Shown: positions 20,559 to 29,839 of the stretch, piece after piece
Numbering within the stretch: the first letter of the stretch is position 1
Layout of the letters: every line of letters begins with the position of its first letter
Assembly (NCBI GenBank): GCA_022824925.1
Contig: JAJDYW010000041.1
Coordinates: 1-64,000, forward strand
Direction: 5' to 3'
Source: Dehalococcoidia bacterium
GTDB lineage: Bacteria > Chloroflexota > Dehalococcoidia > Tepidiformales > Tepidiformaceae
Length of the DNA: 64,000 nucleotides
The notes under the pieces: generated by a model
What the model saw: the letters and a program-made list of their open reading frames with translations, nothing else
The model's database searches: none
Told to the model about the DNA's origin: nothing
Made by a program: the position numbers and the translations under genes

Positions 20559-23300
20559 CTAGTCCTCGTAGTCGCCGCCGCCACCGAGGCCGCGGCGGGG
20601 AGGCGGCGGCGGGGCGGGAGGCACGCCGCTATCGGGGGTGCTGCGGCGGGTCCAGCCACGGCTGGCGCCGCCCCGGCTGCTGCCACCCCGGGTGATCTCA
20701 CGCTGCTCGGGCTGGCGGGAGCCGCCACCCTGGCGGGAACCCCCGCCCTCGCGGGAGCCGCCACTGCGGGAGCGGCGGCGCCTGCGGCGGCGCGGGGCGC
20801 GATCGCCATCGTCGCGGTCGTCGTAGCCGTTGTCGGCGGAGACGGGCTCGACGCCGTCGTACTCGAGCGTGTCGTCGGCCTCGTCGACGTCGACCTCTTC
20901 GGCCACGCCGGTGGTGACGGGGGCCTCCTCGTCCTCGGGGTCGCGCTCGGGGCGGCGGCGGGGTGCGCGGTCCTCGGCGGGGCCACGGTCGCGCGGGCGG
21001 TCGGCGTCTCGGTCGCGGTCACGATCCCGGTCACGGTCGCGGTCACGATCCCGGCCACGGGGACGGTCACGGTCGCGACCGCGGTCACGCCCACGGTCCC
21101 GGTCGCGGTCCCGATCCCGGCCGCGCGGGCGGTCCCGGTCACGGCCGCGGTCGCGGTCGCCGTCGCGGTCACGATCGCGGCCGCGGGAGGGGCCGTCGCC
21201 ATCGGGGGCGGCGCCGACACGGCCGCTGCGGGCGGTGAGGTTGATGCGCCCGAGATTGTCGATCTCGGTGACGGTGACGCTGAGCTCGTCGCCCACCGAG
21301 ACGACGTCCTCGACGCGCTCGACGCGCTCCTCGCTCAGCTCGGAGATGTGCACGAGGCCGTCCTTGCCGGGGAGGATCTCGACGAAGGCGCCGAAGTTGA
21401 GGATGCGGGTGACGGGGCCGGTGTAGGTCTCGCCGACGGCGACCTCCTTGGTGAGGCCCTCGATCATGCGGATGGCGATGTCGGCGGCGTCGCCTTCCAC
21501 GGCGGAGACGAAGATGGTGCCGTCTTCCTGGATATCGACGTTGGCGCCGCCGGAGTCCTCCTGGATCTTGCGGATGACGCGGCCGCCGGGGCCGATGACG
21601 GTGCCGATCTGCTCCTGGTCGATCTTGATGATGTAGACCTTGGGAGCGTGCTGGGAGACGGACTCGCGGGGCTTCTCGATGACCTCTCCCATGCGCTCAA
21701 GCAGGAAGATGCGGGCCTCGCGGGCCTGGGAGAGAGCGGTCTCGAGGAGCTCGCGGGAGACACCGCCGATCTTGATGTCCATCTGGAGGGCGGTGATGCC
21801 CTCTTCGGTCCCGGCCACCTTGAAGTCCATGTCGCCCATGAAGTCTTCCTGGCCGGCGATGTCGGTGAGGACGGCGTACTCGCCGTCGTCGCCCATGATC
21901 AGACCCATGGCGATGCCGGCGACGGGAGCGGAGAGGGGCACGCCCGCATCCATGAGGGCGAGGGTGCTGCCGCAAACGCTGGCCATGGAGGTGGAGCCGT
22001 TGGAGGAGAGCACCTCGCTGACGAGGCGGAGGGCGTAGGGGAACTCCGTCTCGGGGGGAATGACGGGGAGGAGGGCGCGCTCGGCGAGGGCGCCGTGCCC
22101 GATCTCGCGGCGGCCGGCGCCGCGCATGGGGCGCGCCTCGCCGACGGAGTAGGGCGGGAAGTTGTAGTGGTGCATGTAGCGCTTCGACTCGTCCGGGGAG
22201 AGGGTGTCGAGCTTCTGCGCCATGTTCATGCCGCCGAGGGTGGCGATGGTGAGCACCTGCGTCTCACCCCGCTTGAAGAGGCCAGAGCCGTGGGTGCGGG
22301 GAAGGGTGCCGACGTGGATATCGAGGGGGCGGATCTCGGTGGTCTCGCGGTCGTCCGCGCGGCGGCCCTCGTTGAGGATGCGGTCACGCATGGCCTTCTT
22401 GATGACGGCGTAGAGCGCGTCGCCGACGTCGCGCTTGTCGAAGCGGTCCTCGAACTGCTCGGTGAGCTCGGCGCGGACGCGCTTGTTCTCCTCGCTGCGC
22501 TCGCTGGCGGCGTTGGAGACGATGTCGTCGATACGGCCGGCGAGGGCATCGCGGACGGCCTCGATGGCCTCCTCGTTATCGACGGCGGGGGTGTAGTCCT
22601 TCTTGACGGGGGCGGCGTCGGCGGCGATCTCCTCGACGAGGCTGTTGATGGCGGAGTTCGCCTCCATGGCGATCTCCATGGCCTCGATGACGGCCTCCTC
22701 GGGAACCTCGGAGGCGCCCGCCTCGACCATCATGACGGCGTCCTTCGTGCCGGCGACGATGAGGTCGAGGTCGCCTTCGGCGGCCTCGGCGAAGGTCGGG
22801 TTGACCACGTACTCGCCGTCGATGCGGCCGACGCGGACGCTGCTGACGGGGCCGTTGAAGGGGATGTCGCTGATGCTCAGGGCGGCGCTGGCGCCGACGG
22901 TGATGAGCGTGTCGGGCTGGTGCTCGCGGTCGGAGGAGAGGGTGGTGGCGACGATCTGGATCTCGTTGCGGAAGCCCTTGGGGAAGAGGGGGCGGATGGA
23001 ACGGTCGGTCAGGCGCATGGCGAGAATGCCATCGGAGGAGGGGCGGCCCTCGCGGCGGGGGAAGCCGCCGGGAATCTTGCCGACGGCGTAGAGGCGCTCT
23101 TCGTAATCGACGGTGAGGGGGAAGAAGTCGATGCCCTCGCGGGGGTCGGCCATGCAGGCGGTGACGAGGACGACGGTATCGCCCTGGCGCACGGTGACGG
23201 CGCCGTTGGCGAGGCCGGCGAGGGCGCCGTGCTGGATGAGCAGGGGCTTGCCGCCGATCTCGACTTCGTAGGTACGGATGCTGGATTCAGTGGTTGTCAT
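20559..23300 (-). CDS. pnp: polyribonucleotide nucleotidyltransferase (PNPase) with long RD/GGSR-repeat tail
   Basis: Phosphorolytic 3'-5' exoribonuclease of RNA turnover. In order: RNase PH domain 1 ([15 protein letters not shown] onward), helical linker, RNase PH domain 2 (around residues 335-550, with [17 protein letters not shown]), KH ([19 protein letters not shown]) and S1 ([18 protein letters not shown]). The family normally ends near 700-750 residues. Here about 215 more follow: a run of Arg-Asp dipeptides, an acidic stretch, [20 protein letters not shown], and a proline/glycine end. ATG at 23300 is used; GTG at 23312 is also possible. It lies downstream of rpsO, the classic bacterial order. 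Confidence 0.95.
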   Translation of the reverse strand: MTTTESSIRTYEVEIGGKPLLIQHGALAGLANGAVTVRQGDTVVLVTACMADPREGIDFFPLTVDYEERLYAVGKIPGGFPRREGRPSSDGILAMRLTDRSIRPLFPKGFRNEIQIVATTLSSDREHQPDTLITVGASAALSISDIPFNGPVSSVRVGRIDGEYVVNPTFAEAAEGDLDLIVAGTKDAVMMVEAGASEVPEEAVIEAMEIAMEANSAINSLVEEIAADAAPVKKDYTPAVDNEEAIEAVRDALAGRIDDIVSNAASERSEENKRVRAELTEQFEDRFDKRDVGDALYAVIKKAMRDRILNEGRRADDRETTEIRPLDIHVGTLPRTHGSGLFKRGETQVLTIATLGGMNMAQKLDTLSPDESKRYMHHYNFPPYSVGEARPMRGAGRREIGHGALAERALLPVIPPETEFPYALRLVSEVLSSNGSTSMASVCGSTLALMDAGVPLSAPVAGIAMGLIMGDDGEYAVLTDIAGQEDFMGDMDFKVAGTEEGITALQMDIKIGGVSRELLETALSQAREARIFLLERMGEVIEKPRESVSQHAPKVYIIKIDQEQIGTVIGPGGRVIRKIQEDSGGANVDIQEDGTIFVSAVEGDAADIAIRMIEGLTKEVAVGETYTGPVTRILNFGAFVEILPGKDGLVHISELSEERVERVEDVVSVGDELSVTVTEIDNLGRINLTARSGRVGAAPDGDGPSRGRDRDRDGDRDRGRDRDRPRGRDRDRDRDRGRDRGRDRDRPRGRDRDRDRDRDRDRDRDADRPRDRGPAEDRAPRRRPERDPEDEEAPVTTGVAEEVDVDEADDTLEYDGVEPVSADNGYDDRDDGDRAPRRRRRRRSRSGGSREGGGSRQGGGSRQPEQREITRGGSSRGGASRGWTRRSTPDSGVPPAPPPPPRRGLGGGGDYED
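20985..21190. repeat. short-period DNA repeat encoding the Arg-Asp tract of PNPase
   Basis: About 200 bp are built from imperfect 6-bp units (CGGTCG, CGGTCA, CGATCC and variants) that encode alternating Arg-Asp on the minus strand with occasional Gly or Pro. The pattern is coding and codons vary between units, which suggests selection on the protein as well as slippage. Confidence 0.8.
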
Positions 23301-23413
23301 AGCTTTCTTCACACTCTCTCTTGCGGGGTGAACCGCGGGCTCGCTCGGGTTGGTACGTGACAGGCTGCCGCCCGGCGTGGGGTCGGTAGGCGCGGGGAGG
23401 AAAGAGGGGAGCG

Positions 23414-23680
23414 CTAGCGGCGCAGCCCGAGGCGCTGGATGAGCGCGCGGTACCTGTTCACGTCCCGCTTGTTGAGGTAGCGCAGCAGCCTGCGACGCTG
23501 ACCGACGAGCTTCAGCAGCCCGCGGCGCGTGTGATAGTCGTGCTTATGCTCCTGCAGATGGGTCGTGAGGTACTTGATACGCTCGGTGATGAGCGCAACC
23601 TGAACTTCAGGCGAGCCGGTATCGCCGTCGCTGCGGGCGTACTCCCGGATGAGGGCCTCTTTCGTTTCCTGGGCCAGCAA
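23414..23680 (-). CDS. rpsO: 30S ribosomal protein uS15
   Basis: Primary 16S rRNA-binding protein of the small subunit. The 88 residues match the family end to end: [39 protein letters not shown] and [20 protein letters not shown]. The start appears to be TTG at 23680, with AAGGAAG about 14 nt upstream and no in-frame ATG or GTG closer. It precedes pnp by 114 nt, as in many bacteria where pnp is cotranscribed with rpsO. Confidence 0.95.
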   Translation of the reverse strand: MLAQETKEALIREYARSDGDTGSPEVQVALITERIKYLTTHLQEHKHDYHTRRGLLKLVGQRRRLLRYLNKRDVNRYRALIQRLGLRR

Positions 23681-23749
23681 ACTTGCTCGTTCGACTTCCT
23701 TTACCTGTCTTCAGAGGCGAAAGTAGCACGCGGGGGAGGTAGCGGCAAT

Positions 23750-24268
23750 TTGGCGGTCCTGGTGGTGCTCAGCGGCTTGCCGGGCACGGGCAAGACGACG
23801 TTCGCGGCGCTCCTCGCGGCGCGGCTGGGCGGGCGCGTGCTGGAAAGCGACGCCATCCGCCGGGAGCTCTTCCCGCGAAGACGGTACACGCGACGCGAGA
23901 GCGGCGCCGTATTCGCCGCGGTGCGGGAGCGGGCGGAGGCGGCGCTGGCGGAGCGCGCGGACGTGATCATCGACGCGACGAGCCTGCGCGAGTGGGAGCG
24001 GAGGGGATTCCGGGAACTGGCTTCGCGGCGGGGGGCGGGAGTGCTGGGCGTACGGTTGACGGCGCCGGCGGCGGTCGTGCGGGAACGGCTCAGGGTCGGG
24101 CGCGCGGGCGCCTCGGAGGCGGACGTGGGCGTGTACGAACGGATGCGGGGCAGCGAGGAGCCATTCGCCACCCCGTGCATACAGGTGGATTCGCGATACT
24201 GTACGGAGGCGAGCGTGGCCCTGGCGGCGGCGCTCTGCGGGAACGACGAGACCGGGAGAGGCGCGTGA
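23750..24268 (+). CDS. P-loop small-molecule kinase (AAA_33/zeta-toxin-like)
   Basis: A 172-residue ATP-dependent kinase. Walker A is LSGLPGTGKTTFAALL at the N-terminus, followed by VLESDAIRRELFP (the acceptor-site Asp-Arg block of the family) and DVIIDATSLREWERR (Walker B-like). Similar proteins phosphorylate small metabolites or nucleosides. The frame runs upstream into rpsO antisense, but TTG at 23750 follows GGGGGAGG by about 11 nt and places the P-loop normally; GTG codons at 23762 and 23765 are alternatives. It overlaps the next gene by 4 nt (GTGA). Confidence 0.7.
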   Translation: MAVLVVLSGLPGTGKTTFAALLAARLGGRVLESDAIRRELFPRRRYTRRESGAVFAAVRERAEAALAERADVIIDATSLREWERRGFRELASRRGAGVLGVRLTAPAAVVRERLRVGRAGASEADVGVYERMRGSEEPFATPCIQVDSRYCTEASVALAAALCGNDETGRGA

Positions 24269-24591
24269 CGGGCGATCAACCGTTCATCCTGCTGCGAGCG
24301 CGGGTGCGCGACAACCGTGAGCCGTTCTCGGCGTGGTTCCGATCGCAGCACCTGCGCGAGGTGGCGAAGATCCCGGGGATAGCGTCGGTGCACTGGGGGG
24401 AGACGCGGGAGGGGACGATGCTGGGGATCTACTGCTTCGAGGACGCGCGCTCGATGCAGGGCGCGTTCGGCAGCGCCGAGGCGGCCTACGCGCGGGGCAT
24501 GTGGGCGGGCTGGTCGAGCAAGCTCGACGAATTCTCGGTGGAGATGCAGTTCGCCCTGACGCCGCCGACGATGACGCTCTCGTTCAACTGA
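24265..24591 (+). CDS. small protein, possible dimeric alpha/beta-barrel fold
   Basis: A 108-residue soluble protein starting at a GTG that overlaps the kinase stop. The order of segments (LLRARVRDNREPFSAWFR, VAKIPGIASVHWGE, MLGIYCFEDARSM, then a helix) resembles EthD or antibiotic-monooxygenase-like dimeric ferredoxin barrels, but no catalytic motif is clear. I do not recognise a specific family. Translational coupling to the kinase suggests a shared role. Confidence 0.55.
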   Translation: MTGDQPFILLRARVRDNREPFSAWFRSQHLREVAKIPGIASVHWGETREGTMLGIYCFEDARSMQGAFGSAEAAYARGMWAGWSSKLDEFSVEMQFALTPPTMTLSFN

Positions 24592-24637
24592 GCCCGCCAA
24601 CGAGTGCCCACGAGTGCGGCGTAGGCCCCGGCTGCTG

Positions 24638-24643
24638 TAGGCT
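24638..24643 (+). promoter_or_regulatory. -10 box TAGGCT, probably leaderless promoter
   Basis: TAGGCT ends 8 nt before the GTG at 24652. There is no ribosome-binding site between them. Confidence 0.4.
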
Positions 24644-24651
24644 GACTGTCC

Positions 24652-25668
24652 GTGGGCCTTCCCGACAGGCCGCTGCGTTTTCGAATCCTCGCGCTGCTGG
24701 TGCTCTGGGTTGCCGGCGCGTCGCTGACGGCGGCACTGGCGCTCGGATCAGGCGGCTCCCTGCAAGCACAGTCGACGCCGCCAACCACCTTCCACGGCAC
24801 GGTGACCGCGCCGGATGGTGATGTCGAGGGCGGACTCGAGGTGATCGCCACCATCAACGGGGTTGTCTGCAACGAGGACGAACCGTCCCTCACCGCCCCT
24901 CCCGACGGCAACGGCGTGGCGGTCACGAGCTATCGCGTCGACGTGCTCTCGGCCGACGCGAAGGAAGGCTGCGGTGTGATCGACGCGAAGGTTCGCTTCC
25001 TGGTCGGCGGACGGATGGCGCAGGAGACGGGCATCTGGCTGGGTCAGCCCCAGAATCTGGACCTGACGCTCGAAGCAGGCCCCACGGAGCCGGAGGAAAC
25101 GCCCGAGGCCACGGCCACGCCGCAGGAGCCCGTCGAGCCGACGGAGACGCCGGAGGCGACCGCCACGGAAGCGACCGAGACCGTCGAGGCCACGGAGACG
25201 CCGGAGGCGACCGCCACGGAAGCGGCCGAGACCGCGGAGACGCCGGAGCCCACGGAGGCGGCTGCGACCGAGGAAGCGACGCCCACTCCCGAGCCCACCG
25301 CGGTGGCGACAGCAACGGCAGCGGCAACGGCCACCCCGGTCGCCACCGAGGCGACCAGGCCGGACGAGGCCGGGGAGCCGGAGGAGCCGCCCGAGCCACA
25401 AGAAACGGAGCCGGCGGTGGCACCTGCGGAGGATGACGGCGGCGTCTCGGCGGTGGTAATCGCGCTGGCGGTGGTGGCGGGACTGGCCATGGTGGGGGTC
25501 GGCGTGTTCTCGTGGCTGGGGCAGTCACGGCCCACGGGCGGGGTCCAGCCCGCACCGCGGCGTGAGCCGGTCATCGGAGCGGGGCCCGCTGCCGGGAGGC
25601 GACGACGGCAGGCGCCTTCGCTGTCCTCGGTACGGGATGCAGTCCGGTCGCTGTTCCGGCGACAATAG
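24652..25668 (+). CDS. secreted/membrane protein with Thr-Pro-Glu-Ala repeat stalk
   Basis: A 338-residue envelope protein. Residues about 10-40 form a signal sequence (ILALLVLWVAGASLTAALAL), 45-140 a small beta-rich domain with a Cys pair (VVCNE and EGCGV), and 145-260 a low-complexity stalk of TPE, ATA and EPT units. A transmembrane helix at about 268-290 is followed by a basic cytoplasmic tail of some 45 residues ending SLFRRQ. The helix is not preceded by an LPXTG-like motif, so it is probably not a sortase substrate itself, although two sortase genes follow. GTG start, 8 nt after TAGGCT. Confidence 0.65.
   Translation: MGLPDRPLRFRILALLVLWVAGASLTAALALGSGGSLQAQSTPPTTFHGTVTAPDGDVEGGLEVIATINGVVCNEDEPSLTAPPDGNGVAVTSYRVDVLSADAKEGCGVIDAKVRFLVGGRMAQETGIWLGQPQNLDLTLEAGPTEPEETPEATATPQEPVEPTETPEATATEATETVEATETPEATATEAAETAETPEPTEAAATEEATPTPEPTAVATATAAATATPVATEATRPDEAGEPEEPPEPQETEPAVAPAEDDGGVSAVVIALAVVAGLAMVGVGVFSWLGQSRPTGGVQPAPRREPVIGAGPAAGRRRRQAPSLSSVRDAVRSLFRRQ
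25141..25224 (+). repeat. 33-bp direct repeat in the stalk-coding region
   Basis: The same 33-bp sequence beginning ACGGAGACGCCGGAGGCG occurs at 25141-25173 and 25192-25224. It encodes TETPEATATEA twice and is a candidate site for length variation of the stalk. Confidence 0.75.
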
Positions 25669-25687
25669 AAACACGCATCGGTATACT
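25659..25687 (+). promoter_or_regulatory. promoter for the sortase pair
   Basis: GCGACA (25659-25664) and TATACT (25682-25687) are 17 nt apart. The start codon is 44 nt further on, with a GGAGGGGG ribosome site just before it. Confidence 0.5.
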
Positions 25688-25730
25688 CAGTTCAGGTGGC
25701 GGCCATCCTGTCGGATGCACGGAGGGGGTC

Positions 25731-26513
25731 GTGCGCGGTTGGCGAGTAACGAAGGGGCTGCTGGCCGCGGCCCTGATGCTGGTGGTGGCGGCGGGCGTGG
25801 CGTGCGGGAGCGACAGCCCCCCCGCCGAGCCGGAACCGACTGCCACTCCGGCGCCAACGGAAGCGGCCCCACCGCCGCAGACGGCGACGGCAACGCCCGC
25901 ACCCGTGCGGACCCCCACCCCACCCGCACCCACGATCCCCGTTCCCACGCCAACGCCAACGCCCGAGCCGCCGTACGACGGCGAGCTTGCCTCGATGCGG
26001 CTGCCCTCGCTGGGGGTGGAGGCGCCGATCGAGCCGATCGGGCTCGTGGAGGGGCGGAACCAGCTCGACGTGCCGGAGCCGCACAACATCGGCTGGTACC
26101 ACATCTACGACAAGCCGGGCTTCGGCACGAGCTCCCTCTACTCGGCGCACAAGGACTACTACCCGAACATCCTGGGGCCGTTCTACGAGCTGACCGAGAT
26201 CGAATACGGCGCCCAGATCGTGGTCGTGATGGACGACGGGCGCGAGTACGTCTACGAAGTGTTCTTCAAGGAGCGCTACACGCGGGACGACATCCCGATG
26301 TACGACCTCATCTGGCCGCACAAGGCGCGCAATCCGGACCTGCTGCGGCCCGAGGGGGAGGAGTGGATCACGCTCTACACCTGCGGCGGGGACTTCGTGG
26401 TGACGACGGAGGGGGGCGCGGGCTACTACATCCACCGGGACGTGGTGATCGCGCGGCTCGTGGACACCGTCCCGCCGCCCGCGGTCCAGTCGGTTGACCA
26501 GGTCCAGCAGTAA
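25731..26513 (+). CDS. sortase-family transpeptidase, copy 1
   Basis: Sortases cut a sorting motif and join proteins to the cell wall or to pilins. The 260-residue protein has an N-terminal hydrophobic segment ending in Cys25 (weak lipobox), a Pro/Thr linker (about 30-80) and a sortase barrel from PYDGELASMRLPSLGVEAPI. The active-site residues are His140 (SAHKDYY), Cys218 (TLYTCGG) and Arg236 (IHRDVV). It resembles class E/F enzymes rather than housekeeping SrtA. GTG at 25731 follows GGAGGGGG. The second sortase starts 10 nt after its stop. Confidence 0.85.
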   Translation: MRGWRVTKGLLAAALMLVVAAGVACGSDSPPAEPEPTATPAPTEAAPPPQTATATPAPVRTPTPPAPTIPVPTPTPTPEPPYDGELASMRLPSLGVEAPIEPIGLVEGRNQLDVPEPHNIGWYHIYDKPGFGTSSLYSAHKDYYPNILGPFYELTEIEYGAQIVVVMDDGREYVYEVFFKERYTRDDIPMYDLIWPHKARNPDLLRPEGEEWITLYTCGGDFVVTTEGGAGYYIHRDVVIARLVDTVPPPAVQSVDQVQQ

Positions 26514-26522
26514 GCTGGAGGG

Positions 26523-27269
26523 ATGCTGCGGAGCTTGAGGGAGACCGTCTGCCGCCGGGCGCGAGGGGCCGTCGGCGCGCTCGGCGTGGCGCTGGCGCTG
26601 CCGCTGGTGGCGGGGGCCTGCGTAGCAGCCGAGCCCTCGGCACTCCCGGAACCCACACCAGCGACGGCGACGGCAACGGCAACCGCGACACCGGCCGCGA
26701 CGGAGCAGGCTCCCCCGGAGGCGACCGCGGAGCCGACGCCCTACGACGGGCGCCTCTCGAAGATGCGCATCCCCTCGCTGGGGGTGGAAGCGCCGATCGA
26801 GGCGATCGGGCTCATCCCGGGGCAGAACAAGCTGGACGTGCCCCTTCCGCGCAACGTGGGCTGGTACGACATCTACGACAAGCCGGGGTTCGGGACGAGT
26901 TCGCTCTACTCGGCGCACAAGGACTACTACCCGGACATCCTGGGGCCGTTCCACAAGCTCACGGAGCTGCAGGCGGGCGACCTGGTGGTGGTAGTGATGG
27001 ACGACGGCCGCGAGTACGTCTACGAGGTGTTCTTCCAGGAGCAGTACGTGACGGGGGAGGTTCCGATGGCGGACCTCATCGCTCCGCACGAGGCGGAGAA
27101 CCCGGCGCTGCTGCGCCCCGCGGACGAAGAGTGGGTGGTGCTGATCACCTGCGGGGGCGACTTCGTGGAGCTGGAGGAGGATGGGGCCGGGTACTACGTG
27201 CACCGGGACGTTGTGATCGCGAGGCTGGTGGAGACCCGGCCGCCGGAATCGGTGCGCGCCCCCGAGTAG
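26523..27269 (+). CDS. sortase-family transpeptidase, copy 2
   Basis: A 248-residue paralogue of the preceding sortase. The barrels are nearly identical in layout: His132 (SAHKDYY), Cys210 (LITCGG) and Arg228 (VHRDVV), all intact. N-terminal anchor and Ala/Thr/Pro linker differ, so the pair diverged after duplication mainly in the membrane-proximal part. Two active copies in one operon suggest separate substrates or a polymerise-then-anchor scheme; no substrate with an evident sorting signal is in the window. Confidence 0.85.
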   Translation: MLRSLRETVCRRARGAVGALGVALALPLVAGACVAAEPSALPEPTPATATATATATPAATEQAPPEATAEPTPYDGRLSKMRIPSLGVEAPIEAIGLIPGQNKLDVPLPRNVGWYDIYDKPGFGTSSLYSAHKDYYPDILGPFHKLTELQAGDLVVVVMDDGREYVYEVFFQEQYVTGEVPMADLIAPHEAENPALLRPADEEWVVLITCGGDFVELEEDGAGYYVHRDVVIARLVETRPPESVRAPE

Positions 27270-27291
27270 CAGGGCGCGGCGCCGGGCGGGT

Positions 27292-28530
27292 TCAGTACAG
27301 GAAAGTGATGTAGTCGCGCGGGTTGAGGGTGACCCCGTTGTAGCGGACTTCGAAGTGGAGGTGCTCGCCGGTACTGAACCCGGTGGAGCCGGTTATCCCG
27401 AGGATTGTCTGGCCCTTCGTCACGGTCTGGCCCCAGGAGACGAGGATCTCGCTGAAGTGCGCGTACAGGGTCTCCCAGCCTTCGCCGCAATCGACCATGA
27501 CGTAGTAGCCATAGCTGTAGGTGAGCCACTCGACGCGGGACACCCAGCCGTCGCAGGAGGCATAGACGGGGGAGCCGCTGAGCTCGCCGCTGAGGGCGAG
27601 GTCAATGCCCCCGTGGATGCGCCCGCCGCCGCGGTCGACGCCGTATTCGTCGCTCACGAAGGACCAGGCGCCCAGGGGCAGCCCGAAGCGGGTCGCCGAG
27701 ACCGGCGGGGGCCGGTCGGCGATGGGGCGGCCCTCGGGGGTCACAATTGGGGGGGGCTTGGGCTCGGCGCCCGGGAGGAGCACGTACTTGCCGGGGGCGA
27801 TGGCGCTGGCGTCGGCGAGGTTGTTGGGCCGGTAGGCGAGGACGTCCTCGACGGTGACGTACAGGTAGTCCTCGATAATCTCGGCGAGGGTCTCGCCCTG
27901 GCCGACCTTGTAGATGATGCCGGTGTCGAAGGGGATCAACACCTGCTCGCCGACAGGGATGAAGTCGCCGTCGGATACCTCGGCGTTGTTGATGAGGATG
28001 GTGTCGATGGTGGTGCCGCAGCTTTCGGCGATCTCGAGGAGCGTATCCCCGGGGCGGACGGTGTAGAGGACAACGGGGATCTGGGGATCGATGCGATCGG
28101 TGAGGGCGTTCTGCCCGCAGCCGATGTCGGAGCCGCCGGCGGCGGCCTCGCCCATGGCCTCGGAGACGGTATCGGCGCCGGCGAGGCCCTCGGTGGGGCG
28201 GAGGGCGACGCGGTCGTCGGAGGAGGTCCCGCGGAGGGGAGACTCGGACGTCTCGATGCTGACGGCGGGGCGGAGGAAGCCCTCGCCGGTGGAGGCGATG
28301 GCGCGCACGCCCGAGAGCGGGGGGGAGGGGATGGTGGTGACGTCCCAGGCGTCGGAATCGGAGACGAACCCGGCGGTGATGAGCGCCGCGAGGGCGGCGA
28401 TGCCGACGAAGATCACATGGAGGCCGGCGCGCCAGGGGCGGCGGGCGTGGGCGTGGGAGCGCGCCCTTGCCGGTTGCCGTTCCTCCGGGTGCGGGTGCGG
28501 GTGTGGACCGTGGCTCGGCACGAGACTCAC
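27292..28530 (-). CDS. LysM-M23 metallopeptidase, copy 1
   Basis: Membrane-anchored zinc endopeptidase predicted to cut peptidoglycan cross-bridges. From GTG at 28530 the 412 residues comprise a His/Arg-rich cytoplasmic start, one transmembrane helix (about 37-55), two LysM peptidoglycan-binding modules (TVRPGDTLLEIAESCGTT and KVGQGETLAEIIEDY) and an M23 domain with HGGIDLA, YAHF and HLHFEV, so the zinc ligands are intact. A Cys pair (ASCDGW, VDCGEG) could form a disulfide. The frame also opens at a TTG at 28557. It follows its paralogue by 75 nt. Confidence 0.87.
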   Translation of the reverse strand: MSLVPSHGPHPHPHPEERQPARARSHAHARRPWRAGLHVIFVGIAALAALITAGFVSDSDAWDVTTIPSPPLSGVRAIASTGEGFLRPAVSIETSESPLRGTSSDDRVALRPTEGLAGADTVSEAMGEAAAGGSDIGCGQNALTDRIDPQIPVVLYTVRPGDTLLEIAESCGTTIDTILINNAEVSDGDFIPVGEQVLIPFDTGIIYKVGQGETLAEIIEDYLYVTVEDVLAYRPNNLADASAIAPGKYVLLPGAEPKPPPIVTPEGRPIADRPPPVSATRFGLPLGAWSFVSDEYGVDRGGGRIHGGIDLALSGELSGSPVYASCDGWVSRVEWLTYSYGYYVMVDCGEGWETLYAHFSEILVSWGQTVTKGQTILGITGSTGFSTGEHLHFEVRYNGVTLNPRDYITFLY

Positions 28531-28605
28531 GCTGCCGCAGCCGCGCCCGGAACGCAAGGCTCAGCGCCGGAAAACGCTCGATTTCCGCGATCCGGCCGGT
28601 CGCTG

Positions 28606-29787
28606 CTAGTCGAAATCCAGGTACTTGCGGGGATCGAGGGGCACGCCGTCGTAGCGGATCTCGAAGTGGAGGTGCTCGCCCGTGCTGAAGCCGGTGGAGC
28701 CCGAGATGCCCAGAATGGTCTCGCCCTTGACCACGGTCTCGCCCCACTCGACGAGGATCTCGCGGAAGTGGGAATAGAGCGTGTCCCAGCCGTCGCCACA
28801 ATCGACGACCACGTGATAGCCGTAGCTGTAGGTAAGCCACTGGGTGCGGGAGACCCAGCCATCGCAGGCGGCGTACACGGATGAGGCGGGGTAGTCGGCG
28901 AGGGCGAAGTCGATGCCCGTGTGGATGAGCCCCGGGCCTCGGTAAATCCCGAACTCGGCGCTGACGAATCCCCACACGGGGAGGGGCAGGCCGAACAGTC
29001 CGGGAGAGGGCTCGGGAACGCCGTAGTAGCCGAGGATGGCGCCGCCCTCGCTGTACTCCGGCGGCGGGGGGAGCGAGGCGTTGGGGAGGAGGATGTAGTC
29101 CCCGGGCCGGATGTCGCCGGCGTCGGCGAGGTTGTTAGGACGGTAGGCGAGGACGTCCCGGGTGGTCACGTCGCGATGTCGACGGACGATCTCGGCGAGC
29201 GTCTCGTTCTGTCCCACCCGGTAGAGGATGCCGGTATCGAAGGGCACCAGGATCTGCTGACCGGGGGGGACGTACCCGCCCTCGTCGGACTCAACGTTGT
29301 TGCGAAGGATGTTGTCGACGGTCGTGCCGTACGTCTCGGCGATGGCCAGGAGGGTATCTCCCTCGCGCACGGTGTACAGGACGGTGGGGACCTGGGGGTC
29401 GATGCGGTCGGCGAGGGGGCGCACTTCGTAGCCGGCGTCCTTGACGGCGCCGGCGGCGACGGCGACTGCTTCGGCAACGGTGTGGTCGGTGGCGAAGTCG
29501 TCGGTGGCGTAGCGGGGGGCGGCTGTGGGCGGGGGGAGGGAGGCCCGGAGGGGGGACTCGACGGTGTCGTGCCGCACGCCCGGGCGGAGCACGGTCTCGC
29601 CCGTGGGGGCGTTGGCCTCAACCGCCCAGCGCGGGGCGGGGCGGACGGCTGAGACTTGGCCGGCCTCGGGGCCGGAGACCAGCCGCGCCGCGACAAGAGC
29701 CGCCAGGGCGGCGAGGCCGACGAGGAAGAGGTGGATCGCGGTGCGCAGGGTGCGGCGGCGCGCGTCTGAGCGAACACGCACGGACAT
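28606..29787 (-). CDS. LysM-M23 metallopeptidase, copy 2
   Basis: Paralogue of the next minus-strand gene with the same order: N-terminal transmembrane helix (IHLFLVGLAALAALVAARLV), two LysM modules (TVREGDTLLAIAETYGTT, RVGQNETLAEIVRRH) and an M23 peptidase with HTGIDFA, YSHF and HLHFEI. ATG at 29787 gives 393 residues; an in-frame GTG at 29826 adds 13 hydrophobic residues and is possible. The two copies share the WLTYSYGY and STGFSTGEHLHFE blocks. A palindrome at 29840-29860 lies upstream and could control both genes. Confidence 0.87.
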   Translation of the reverse strand: MSVRVRSDARRRTLRTAIHLFLVGLAALAALVAARLVSGPEAGQVSAVRPAPRWAVEANAPTGETVLRPGVRHDTVESPLRASLPPPTAAPRYATDDFATDHTVAEAVAVAAGAVKDAGYEVRPLADRIDPQVPTVLYTVREGDTLLAIAETYGTTVDNILRNNVESDEGGYVPPGQQILVPFDTGILYRVGQNETLAEIVRRHRDVTTRDVLAYRPNNLADAGDIRPGDYILLPNASLPPPPEYSEGGAILGYYGVPEPSPGLFGLPLPVWGFVSAEFGIYRGPGLIHTGIDFALADYPASSVYAACDGWVSRTQWLTYSYGYHVVVDCGDGWDTLYSHFREILVEWGETVVKGETILGISGSTGFSTGEHLHFEIRYDGVPLDPRKYLDFD

Positions 29788-29839
29788 GGGGGCCTGGAGC
29801 AGGAGGAGCAGCCGTTCCCTCAACACGGGTTACCGTTCT

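Noticed and set aside
20985..21190. CRISPR-like repeat array
   Set aside because: Units are 6 bp and continuous without spacers; they encode the Arg-Asp tail of PNPase.
25560..25668. LPXTG-type sorting signal in the stalk protein
   Set aside because: The transmembrane helix is followed by about 45 basic residues, and no LPXTG-like pentapeptide precedes it.
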